NCBI RefSeq assembly: GCF_015100155.1
Contig: NZ_JACKZA010000006.1
Span: forward strand, 62,001 to 126,000
Reading direction: 5' to 3'
Source of the DNA: Acidithiobacillus sp. HP-2
Lineage (GTDB): Bacteria > Pseudomonadota > Gammaproteobacteria > Acidithiobacillales > Acidithiobacillaceae
Length of the DNA stretch: 64,000 nt
The notes below the pieces were generated by a model, which did not search any database, had not been told where the DNA came from, and saw only the letters and a list, made by a program, of their open reading frames with translations. This document shows positions 14,574 through 21,360 of the stretch, piece after piece (position 1 is the first letter of the stretch; every line of letters begins with the position of its first letter). The translations under genes and the position numbers were made by a program.

Positions 14574-14747
14574 ATGAATAAAACGCAGGTCAAAGATGCC
14601 GTCAAAGAAGTCGCCGGTAAAATTACCGGAAACGCTCAGCAAGAGGCTGAAGGTAAAGACACAAAGGAAGCAGGATATGTACAGGAAAAATGGGTGATTT
14701 CAAAGAGAGGTGCTCTGATTAAATGTTTTCCTGTCATCTCTTATTGA
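14574..14747 (+). CDS. CsbD-family stress protein with an apparent frameshift
   Basis: As read, 57 residues: MNKTQVKDAVKEVAGKITGN then QQEAEGKDTKEAGYVQEK, which is the CsbD fold (a small general-stress protein). After residue 39 the frame leaves the family pattern. One extra A in the A5 tract at 14686-14690 would restore the continuation MGDFKERCSD with a stop at 14722, and Gly-Asp-Phe-Lys-Glu is what CsbD proteins normally show. The gene is therefore either frameshifted by one base or affected by a sequencing error in the homopolymer. AAGGAG lies seven bases before the ATG. Confidence 0.7.
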   Translation: MNKTQVKDAVKEVAGKITGNAQQEAEGKDTKEAGYVQEKWVISKRGALIKCFPVISY

Positions 14748-14758
14748 GGATATTATAG

Positions 14759-14779
14759 GTGAGTTAATCGGTAATTCAC
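14759..14779. promoter_or_regulatory. Inverted repeat upstream of sor, candidate operator
   Basis: GTGAGTTA-ATCGG-TAATTCAC has 7 of 8 matching arm positions and lies 42 bp before the sor ATG. A dimeric regulator could bind it. No promoter hexamers of good quality could be fixed around it. Confidence 0.4.
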
Positions 14780-14820
14780 TTGTCTAACTTGTTCCATGAG
14801 TAACTACTGGAGGTTAATGT

Positions 14821-15756
14821 ATGAGTAAAAATCCTATTATTGCCATCAATCAGTCAAAAGTAGCCAATCGACCGGAAAGTTATGAAACCATGATGAAGGT
14901 TGGGCCCAAGGTTTGTATCACTACGGCCTCGCATCCCGGGTTTTTAGGTTTTGAACAATTATTGCAGACGGGCATTCATCCTATGGCTGGGCGCTATGGT
15001 GGTGGCGCTATTGATATGCATGAAACCCTGAATCCTATTTCCATGTTTCAGTACACCGCATGGAAAGACGTGAAGTCGCATGAAGAGATGCATCATGAAA
15101 ACTTCAAGGAAATTTTTGAATTATGTGGAAGCTGCCTGGATATGGTCATAGAGGGACCATGGGAACCCTATTATGAAGTCATTCGTTCCGATCTCCCCCT
15201 GATTATGGGTATGACCGATATTCCTGCAGCTTTAGGAAAGTCTTTCGCAGAGCAGAAGCTCGTGCCTAAAGTGGCATTATCGGCAAAGCGAAGTATTGCC
15301 ATTGGTGACCATTGGGTGATGGACGGGCATGAGGAAGCTTTTGAAAAAGGGGCCATAGAGACGCTCACCTGGATGAAAGAAAATGTTCCGGGCATGATCG
15401 GCTGGATGATCATGAAACAGTTTGGCGTTTCTGCCATAGGATCCTTTCAGTTTGACCCCAAAGGGATGCTGAAGGCCACGCTGGGCGCCAATCCACCAGA
15501 GTACAACACCAACTATGGCAGTCAGGTGCCTGATAAGCCACTGATTCCGGGACAGAAGCCAACGCAGTACTTGGTGCACATGGAATGGGAGTCTCCTGAA
15601 CATGCACATATGGGCATAGCCCATGCGATGCTGGATTACGAGTTGCGGCAGATTCACAATGAGGGCGTACTTGCCCATTTGGATAAAGGGCCTTACTACA
15701 TGCTTTTTGAGCCCATGATGGAACAGGGACAATGGCGTAAAAAATTAGTCATTTAA
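14821..15756 (+). CDS. sor: Sulfur oxygenase reductase
   Basis: A 311-residue cytoplasmic enzyme that disproportionates elemental sulfur with O2 to sulfite, thiosulfate and sulfide without added cofactors. It assembles as a hollow 24-mer. Known active-site residues from Acidianus all have counterparts shifted by one: Cys32 (GPKVC), iron ligands His87 and His91 (SHEEMHHEN) and Glu115 (GPWEP), plus Cys102 and Cys105 (LCGSC). The pattern KVCITTASHPGFLGFEQ is closer to the bacterial (A. caldus-type) enzymes than to the archaeal ones, as far as I recall them. TGGAGG eight bases upstream sets the start. It is monocistronic, with hairpins following. Confidence 0.95.
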   Translation: MSKNPIIAINQSKVANRPESYETMMKVGPKVCITTASHPGFLGFEQLLQTGIHPMAGRYGGGAIDMHETLNPISMFQYTAWKDVKSHEEMHHENFKEIFELCGSCLDMVIEGPWEPYYEVIRSDLPLIMGMTDIPAALGKSFAEQKLVPKVALSAKRSIAIGDHWVMDGHEEAFEKGAIETLTWMKENVPGMIGWMIMKQFGVSAIGSFQFDPKGMLKATLGANPPEYNTNYGSQVPDKPLIPGQKPTQYLVHMEWESPEHAHMGIAHAMLDYELRQIHNEGVLAHLDKGPYYMLFEPMMEQGQWRKKLVI

Positions 15757-15769
15757 TGGCAAGCTGGAA

Positions 15770-15796
15770 AGATCTGTCATTTTCACTTACAGATCT
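15770..15796 (+). terminator. Possible terminator downstream of sor
   Basis: AGATCTGT and ACAGATCT pair around an 11-base loop and are followed by a short T-rich stretch (GAACTTTTC). A second, longer hairpin (AACAGCCC at 15809 with GGGCTGTT ending at 15855) follows without T-run. Together they would separate sor from the next unit. Confidence 0.4.
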
Positions 15797-15983
15797 GAAC
15801 TTTTCAAAAACAGCCCTTGGGGAATTGCTTCGTAATGGGCAATGAGGGGGCTGTTCATCATGGTCATTTAAATTGAATGGTAGGCATTTGATAGTACTTG
15901 CCAATAAATATGAAAAGATAATTTTCTTTACCAGTACTTTTGCGAACTAATATTACTCGCTTTGTTGATCACGTGGAGTGCGT

Positions 15984-16433
15984 ATGAATCTTAATAAAAT
16001 AGAAAAAATAATCCACATTTGCATCGATTCATTTTCAGAGATTTCCATATTAAGCATTCCCGTGCTTATTTATTTGTTTTTTATTGTGATAAGAATATAT
16101 TCTGGGGATTTTGCAGAAATTGCCTTAGAAATGTCTTTGATGTCTATTATTTACTATTCTGATTCGGTATTAATTGCAAAACGCATTAATCATAATACAT
16201 GGAATGTTGCAATAAATGTGATGCTGATAGTCCTGATCATATTTGCGTCTTCATTGTTTACTCTGGAGCTTCTTGCTAATGGGACTAAAACTGCAGCACT
16301 GGTGTTTCAGAAAAAATCAGATGCTTATATTGATATGCAAATTGCCAATATCATGCTTATTGTTGGAGGGTTTATTGCCAACCTTGTATTACGCATCGTT
16401 GTGAGGATTCAGGGCAATGTAGTTGGAGAGTAA
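15984..16433 (+). CDS. Small multi-pass membrane protein
   Basis: A 149-residue AT-rich gene whose product has about four hydrophobic segments (near residues 20-40, 47-60, 73-95 and 118-140), with short charged loops. A TGGAG stretch lies five bases before ATG 15984; a GTG two codons earlier is also in frame. It heads a tightly coupled unit with a 49-residue protein and a beta-propeller protein. I recognise no family. The composition suits an inner-membrane subunit or chaperone for the exported propeller, but that is inference only. Confidence 0.6.
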   Translation: MNLNKIEKIIHICIDSFSEISILSIPVLIYLFFIVIRIYSGDFAEIALEMSLMSIIYYSDSVLIAKRINHNTWNVAINVMLIVLIIFASSLFTLELLANGTKTAALVFQKKSDAYIDMQIANIMLIVGGFIANLVLRIVVRIQGNVVGE

Positions 16434-16438
16434 TAAAA

Positions 16439-16588
16439 ATGATGAACTCTATATTTGATGGTGCTTATGTAAATAACACGGTCCTATTGTTTGTAAAAAA
16501 TATCATTTTCTATAGTACTAACAGATTAAACAAAAAAATCACAGGTGATTCTCTTGAGTTGATTGTTAACCATGGTGGCCAGAAATGA
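16439..16588 (+). CDS. 49-residue protein between the membrane and propeller genes
   Basis: A small ORF that starts five bases after the stop of the membrane-protein gene. Its stop overlaps the start of the propeller gene as ATGA. GGAGAG in the end of the preceding gene can serve as its ribosome-binding site. The product (starts MMNSIFDGAYVNN, ends VNHGGQK) has one mildly hydrophobic stretch, VLLFVKNIIFY. The exact fit between neighbours is the main evidence. Alternatively it is only a leader for coupling translation of the propeller gene. Confidence 0.5.
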   Translation: MMNSIFDGAYVNNTVLLFVKNIIFYSTNRLNKKITGDSLELIVNHGGQK

Positions 16589-18054
16589 GAATAAACCGGT
16601 TATTGTCTATCACCACAAAAAAAATTAATGCATTAAAACATGTTTGGTTAATAGTTGTGATTCTATATCTTGCAACTGCGCCCATGACTATAGCTTCGGC
16701 ATCGTCAGTGAATCAATTTGAAGATAATATTCACCATCTGAATACATCGAATCAGAAATTGGGAAGTTTTACAATAAATTTAGGTGAAAGAATTATCGCT
16801 CCCATCAATATCCGCAAAAACAATCTGTTTATAAGCGCTGGAAGATCAAAACCTCAACAAGGAAAGGTCGTCAGAGTTGATGGGAAAAATGGTCGGATAA
16901 TTTGGTCCACAAAATTACCTAATATCAGTATGACAGAACCCATTGTTACTCGGCATTTGGTCATTGTTGGAATGGGTGGAAAGCGCATGTTTTCGACAAA
17001 TAAAGGTTATTCTTGCCGTTCACCATACCCGCATGGAGTGATAGCCGTTCACAGGAAAACAGGCCATACTGCCTGGGAACATTTGACCCGCTGTCAAGTT
17101 ATGCCAACACCTGCGTATGTAAATCACGAAATCCTTGGCCCTGATGGCGGTGGTCATTTCTTTTCTTTGAACGAGAAAACGGGCCATATTCTATGGAAAA
17201 CAGCAATTAGTGGTTGGTCAGCAATGTCTTCACCTCTGCATGCACAGAATCAGCTTTATTTTGGGACTGATAATTCATTTACAGACAAAAATTATTTTTA
17301 TGATATCGATTGGCGAACTCATAAGGTGGTATGGTCACAAAATCTTTCTCATGCTCAAAATCTCGCTGAAGCATCTCCAGTCCTCTCTCATGGAATTGTT
17401 TATACAGCATATATGCGAAATCCACCATATGGTCTGTTACAGATTATCAACCATATCTGGCGACATGAAAAGATGAAATACTTCACCTTTCAGGTTATTG
17501 GTATGCAGGCAAAAACAGGTGATGTGATCTTTAATAAAACCACTTATACAAAGAGACTGCCTCCCAACGCATGGATACATCAACGTCTACTGGATGAAAA
17601 GTACTATTGGTCCAACTGGACTATTGCTGCCATCCGTAGAGTGGCGCACTTTTTAGATATCCACGTTCATTTTTCCAAGATGTCCAACCATGATCCGGAA
17701 AAGGCGGGAATTTATGATCCTCCACTCACTGCTTGGCATCGTACTATCTTTATAGAGCCTCGGATAACTCATATACTATATGCTTTGAGGGTTGGTACTG
17801 GGCGTTTACTTTGGTCCGTTGATACTGGAGAAGATGTCAGCAATCCTAATATTTATAACGGTAAATTGTATTTAGTGAACAGTCACGGTGTATTGTTTGT
17901 GATTAACCCAAACAATGGAAGGGTTTTATATAAAAGGCATCTTTTTGCTGGATCTCCTGGACCCGCAGATGTTTTGCTCAGTAGAAACCATTTGGTAGTT
18001 GGAGGATCTTCTGGGAAGGTTGTCTCCGTAAAAACTGGGCGCGCCCTAAAATGA
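16585..18054 (+). CDS. Exported PQQ-type beta-propeller protein
   Basis: A 489-residue protein with a signal peptide (hydrophobic segment about residues 20-40, TIASAS) and repeated blades of the quinoprotein type: GKVVRVDGKNGRIIWST, GVIAVHRKTGHTAWEH, FFSLNEKTGHILWKT, LYALRVGTGRLLWSVDTG, LFVINPNNGRVLYKR. Such propellers occur in PQQ dehydrogenases and in BamB. I see no clear dehydrogenase catalytic Asp/Ca set, so a binding or scaffold role is as likely. The stop TGA lies at the edge of an IS30-type remnant, so the C-terminus may have been altered by insertion. It is AT-rich and was probably acquired. Confidence 0.75.
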   Translation: MRINRLLSITTKKINALKHVWLIVVILYLATAPMTIASASSVNQFEDNIHHLNTSNQKLGSFTINLGERIIAPINIRKNNLFISAGRSKPQQGKVVRVDGKNGRIIWSTKLPNISMTEPIVTRHLVIVGMGGKRMFSTNKGYSCRSPYPHGVIAVHRKTGHTAWEHLTRCQVMPTPAYVNHEILGPDGGGHFFSLNEKTGHILWKTAISGWSAMSSPLHAQNQLYFGTDNSFTDKNYFYDIDWRTHKVVWSQNLSHAQNLAEASPVLSHGIVYTAYMRNPPYGLLQIINHIWRHEKMKYFTFQVIGMQAKTGDVIFNKTTYTKRLPPNAWIHQRLLDEKYYWSNWTIAAIRRVAHFLDIHVHFSKMSNHDPEKAGIYDPPLTAWHRTIFIEPRITHILYALRVGTGRLLWSVDTGEDVSNPNIYNGKLYLVNSHGVLFVINPNNGRVLYKRHLFAGSPGPADVLLSRNHLVVGGSSGKVVSVKTGRALK

Positions 18055-18197
18055 AGTGTAACACCTCTGGTCGAAGGCAGACGGAGGTGAGAGATGGCCA
18101 GAAAATACAGGCAATTGATGCCCGATCAGCGAAACCACACTCCAGCCGAAGTGATGGCACAGCAAATCAGGCAGTTAAACAATGGTGTTGCACTTCA
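18052..18197 (+). mobile_element. Internal-deletion remnant of an IS30-family element (MITE-like, 146 bp)
   Basis: Terminal inverted repeats TGAAGTGTAACACC (18052-18065) and GGTGTTGCACTTCA (18184-18197) match with one mismatch. Inside is a 36-codon ORF that joins the start of an IS30-like transposase (MARKYRQLMPDQR) to its end (HTPAEVMAQQIRQLNNGVALQT). Ending in GVALQT across the right repeat is typical of IS30 transposases as I know them. Flanking AA on both sides would fit a 2-bp target duplication. It can move only with a transposase supplied in trans. Confidence 0.7.
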
Positions 18198-18204
18198 AAC
18201 TTGA
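18094..18204 (+). pseudogene. IS30-type transposase, N- and C-terminal ends fused
   Basis: 36 codons remain of a protein normally above 300 residues. The catalytic DDE region is gone. The reading frame is intact across the deletion, which suggests a single clean internal loss rather than decay. Confidence 0.6.
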
Positions 18205-18374
18205 AACCGCCTTTACTGACAACGGGTGAGTAGGGATGGTGTATTCTTACCTGGCTTATGCCCTCTATTCATCCATCTCACAAAGCATTTCCATTGGCCA
18301 AATGTACCAGATTCACATCCAACAGAAGAATACCGACCAAGGCAGTCGATAAATCACCTCGATCACCCACTCAC

Positions 18375-19634
18375 TCAATTTGGAGGTTCAGTTCTATAGA
18401 TCTCAATAGTTAAGTGGGATATGGACCTAAAACATGATAATTTCTGCTGGTATTCTTTAATACTAGATTGCGTGGATGTCTGCACAGAAAGAATTGCACC
18501 AAGATGACCCGGACCAAGGCGCCAGAGATGCAAATCTGACACTGTGTCACCATCCATTTCAATTTTCTCCTGCATCTGCTGGGCTAGACTTTGATCAGGG
18601 GTCATATCTAAAAGAATTTTGGCGGTGTCCCGGACTAATCCATATGCCCAATTTCCGATAACAATTGCCCCAACAATAGCTGCCAATGGGTTCATCCAGA
18701 GCCAATTAAAAGTAAATCCCAGCCATAGCCCAACAACAACAAGAGCGGATACCGCTGAATCTGTTACAATATGAGCAATCGCCGCACGCATATTGTTATC
18801 CCGCCCGATCGACTCATGTGTGTGCTCGTGTTCAGAAAATTGGACCAAACTGCTTGTTCCATTGCAGTCAACTATGGCCGAAAATTCATGTGGTTCGGGA
18901 ATTTCTTCAACAGATTCCAGATAACCTTTTTGAGTCGCCATGAGGAATACATGGCGTTGGCCATTGGGGCGTACGGTCTCGACGGATACAGGCAAGTTGG
19001 CTAGATCGGTGGCATGGTCACTATAGATGCGAAATCTTGGCGGCACACCCCGCTCATAAATTTCTAGTTGAATATTTTTATTGTTAAGGAAAAAGGATTT
19101 TCGCTCATCTTCATGGTCAGTTATATGCGGATGTGTGTGCATGGAGTGGTGCCCATGATGGTGAGAGTGGCCACCGATAAGAATCCATCCGGTAATCACA
19201 TTAACCAATAAGGCCAGGCCAGCAATAGGCAACGCCTCAGTATAATTGACCGGCATTGGAGCAAAAAATTGTCTCACAGCCTCAAACCCTATCACCACTG
19301 CAATCATTGCCATGACAATGGCACTACTAAAACCAGCAAGGTCACCGATTTTCCCAGTCCCAAAGCTGAAACGTGGGTCATGAACATGTTTGCGTGCATA
19401 GCGATAGGCTAATGCTGTTAGCAATAAGGCACCTGCATGCGTGCTCATGTGAACGCCATCGGCTATCAGGGCAATAGATCCAGATAAAAAGCCACCGACA
19501 ATTTCTACCAACATCATTACAATACATATCCAGACCACCCACCAGGTTCTTCGTTCATTATGTTCGTGGTCGGTTCGCAGAAAAATGTGTCCATGCCGTA
19601 GATTGGCAGATTGAACGGCCATATATTGCCTCAC
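18375..19634 (-). CDS. dmeF: DmeF-like cation diffusion facilitator (Co/Ni efflux)
   Basis: A 419-residue CDF transporter exporting divalent metal by proton exchange. Six membrane helices are recognisable, with the metal site ADGVHMSTH in helix 2 and HIVTDSAVS in helix 5. A His-rich loop (SHHHGHHSMHTHPH) follows helix 4. Between helices 4 and 5 is an extra beta-rich domain of about 110 residues (GVPPRFRIY, VETVRPNGQRHVF, IPEPHEFSAI), found in a DmeF-like subset but absent from the short CDF proteins. The start is a GTG overlapping the dmeR stop as GTGA. The regulator upstream has the Ni/Co fingerprint, which supports Co/Ni over zinc. Confidence 0.85.
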   Translation of the reverse strand: MRQYMAVQSANLRHGHIFLRTDHEHNERRTWWVVWICIVMMLVEIVGGFLSGSIALIADGVHMSTHAGALLLTALAYRYARKHVHDPRFSFGTGKIGDLAGFSSAIVMAMIAVVIGFEAVRQFFAPMPVNYTEALPIAGLALLVNVITGWILIGGHSHHHGHHSMHTHPHITDHEDERKSFFLNNKNIQLEIYERGVPPRFRIYSDHATDLANLPVSVETVRPNGQRHVFLMATQKGYLESVEEIPEPHEFSAIVDCNGTSSLVQFSEHEHTHESIGRDNNMRAAIAHIVTDSAVSALVVVGLWLGFTFNWLWMNPLAAIVGAIVIGNWAYGLVRDTAKILLDMTPDQSLAQQMQEKIEMDGDTVSDLHLWRLGPGHLGAILSVQTSTQSSIKEYQQKLSCFRSISHLTIEIYRTEPPN

Positions 19635-19909
19635 TTCAAGTAGGTACGAATTACTGCTATAAGCTGTTCTGTCGCTTCCTGATTCAGAGCCTTTGGAAAA
19701 CTGGTTGTATCTACCAGATGGGTGCGGACATGATCTTCAACGACCTCTGCCATAAATCCAGCAATGGCACCACGCACACTGGCGATTTGCTGCATAATCA
19801 CTTCGCAGCCTCTTTCTTCCTCTAATGCATGCTCTATGGCTTCAATCTGCCCCCGTATTCTGCGCAGGCGGGCAAGCAGCTGTTGCTTCTCTTTAATGGT
19901 ATGTGCCAT
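19631..19909 (-). CDS. dmeR: RcnR/DmeR-type metal-sensing repressor
   Basis: A 92-residue CsoR/RcnR-family repressor. It carries the full Ni/Co ligand set known from RcnR: His3, Cys35, His60 and His64, rather than the Cys-His-Cys copper set of CsoR. Metal binding should release DNA and switch on dmeF. Four bases overlap with dmeF. A C6 tract flanked by short A/T arms lies just upstream inside the promoter. The predicted transcription start falls on the ATG, so the message may be leaderless. Confidence 0.88.
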   Translation of the reverse strand: MAHTIKEKQQLLARLRRIRGQIEAIEHALEEERGCEVIMQQIASVRGAIAGFMAEVVEDHVRTHLVDTTSFPKALNQEATEQLIAVIRTYLK

Positions 19910-19915
19910 AGAGTC

Positions 19916-19944
19916 AGTATAGAGTACCCCCCTACCCTATGCAA
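19916..19944 (-). promoter_or_regulatory. dmeRF promoter with RcnR-type operator in the spacer
   Basis: On the minus strand TTGCAT (19944-19939), a 17-bp spacer, then TATACT (19921-19916). The spacer carries a run of six G (19932-19927) flanked by TA on the left and TACT on the right, the form of RcnR/CsoR-like operators. Transcription would start at about the A of the dmeR start codon at 19909. Confidence 0.6.
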
Positions 19945-20207
19945 TGCGGCCAAAAAAAGGTGATGCAGCCTCATATACCGCCAGGAGAGTGCGTTATTCC
20001 CTTGGTTCGTGGCACACACATAATACAGGGATGCCGCCACCGAATATGAAGCCTCGTGTGTCCAGAGCAATGCCGTACGCTGGATAAAAAAGCCGATCAG
20101 GTTCGGACTCCTGCCCGATCCGGCATAGATGTTTTCATATCCCGTAAAATGGCATTCACAGGCCGGGGGTTTCTGTGACCATAAACCCCTCTCTTTCGCA
20201 TTAAATT

Positions 20208-20978
20208 TTAGTTGGGATCGTCCACTCTGTGAATTATCAAGTAGGTGAGCAGCATCAGAATGACCAATGTTAGCGATATGCTCACCGGACCCGTACCCAG
20301 ACCAAGGCCACCGAACTGAATGGGTTTGTCTGTCCAATCCGCGAAAGAGGCTCCCAATGGTCTGGTCAAAATATAGGCAATCCAGAAGGCAGCTATTTCA
20401 TTAAGATCGAACATGAAATATGCAATCACGGGAATGCCAAACATTATGACAAACAAGATCCCCGATTCAAGGTAGCCTAAATCCAGGCTCGATGCAGTCA
20501 TGTCACCAGCGGCGGTGCCCAACGCAAAGGTGGCTACAATGGTCGCCCAATAAAAAGCCTCGCGCTGAGGTGTATGCACACTGTGAATGGAAAGCGTCTT
20601 TTCTTTGAGCTTCCAGATTCCCAGAATCCCGATCAATGCCATCAGAAAAACGGATGTCGAGATATCATAGGGGACACCCAGTACGACATGGGTAACGTCC
20701 GCTATTTGAGTCCCGAAAATGCTTACCATGATAACAGCAAACCAGTAATAGTGTGCTTTATATTGATTGCTACGCATCTGCAGCCAGAGAGCAATCAGGA
20801 ATAATAAACCACAACCAATAACAGCCAGATAGGGGTTCGTGTGAAATACGAGAAAATCTGACGTGGCCTCTCCCATGGCAGTAGTCAGGAGTTTCGCTAT
20901 CCAAAAATAGGCGGTAATTTTAGGTACCTTCAGGAGTGGTGCATTTCCGGAAGTGCGGTTGAAGACAGCTGTGTTCAT
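20208..20978 (-). CDS. COG4705-type multi-pass membrane protein
   Basis: A 256-residue inner-membrane protein with about eight hydrophobic helices in two related halves. One contains KITAYFWIAKLLTTAMGEATSDF, the other REAFYWATIVATFALGTAAGDM; the repeated Tyr-Trp and Gly-Glu/Ala-x-x-Asp pattern is typical of the COG4705 membrane family, whose function is not established. AAGGAA precedes the ATG. It lies 300 bp from the dmeRF operon on the same strand with its own upstream region. A hairpin GGGGTTT/AAACCCC lies just past the stop. A metal-related role is possible but unsupported. Confidence 0.7.
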   Translation of the reverse strand: MNTAVFNRTSGNAPLLKVPKITAYFWIAKLLTTAMGEATSDFLVFHTNPYLAVIGCGLLFLIALWLQMRSNQYKAHYYWFAVIMVSIFGTQIADVTHVVLGVPYDISTSVFLMALIGILGIWKLKEKTLSIHSVHTPQREAFYWATIVATFALGTAAGDMTASSLDLGYLESGILFVIMFGIPVIAYFMFDLNEIAAFWIAYILTRPLGASFADWTDKPIQFGGLGLGTGPVSISLTLVILMLLTYLIIHRVDDPN

Positions 20979-21360
20979 TGACGTTCCTTATTTTCTCTCT
21001 CATGAAACTGGTAGCAAGGTGGCAAATCAGCTTGTCTACCCAGTATGTCAAAAGTTCTTGATAGGATTAACGCCATCCTTAGATCAAAGCGAAAAGCCTG
21101 GAAATAAGGACAAAAGGGTATTCACAATGTCACTACAGGCTGGAATACCCAGAAGCTATTAATCTGGAATAGAGATTTTATACCAAAGTGATGCACCGAT
21201 TAAAGCAATTAAATAATTCGTACCAGGTTCTGTTCCAGAATGAATGGATGAGATGGACTTCCTCTTCCGCCAGCTGTGACTCGATGCAAAAAACTAAAAT
21301 CCCCTAACTACGTTGTCCATTATGGTTTTGGGGACAACACGCGTGCCAATGCACAGTGTA
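20979..21360. other. Intergenic region
   Basis: No gene is supported. It must contain the promoter of the COG4705 gene and the end of the degP-like transcript. A GTTGTCC/GGACAAC stem-loop lies at 21310-21345 on the minus strand, followed some bases later by a T-run, and may act as a weak terminator. Confidence 0.35.
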
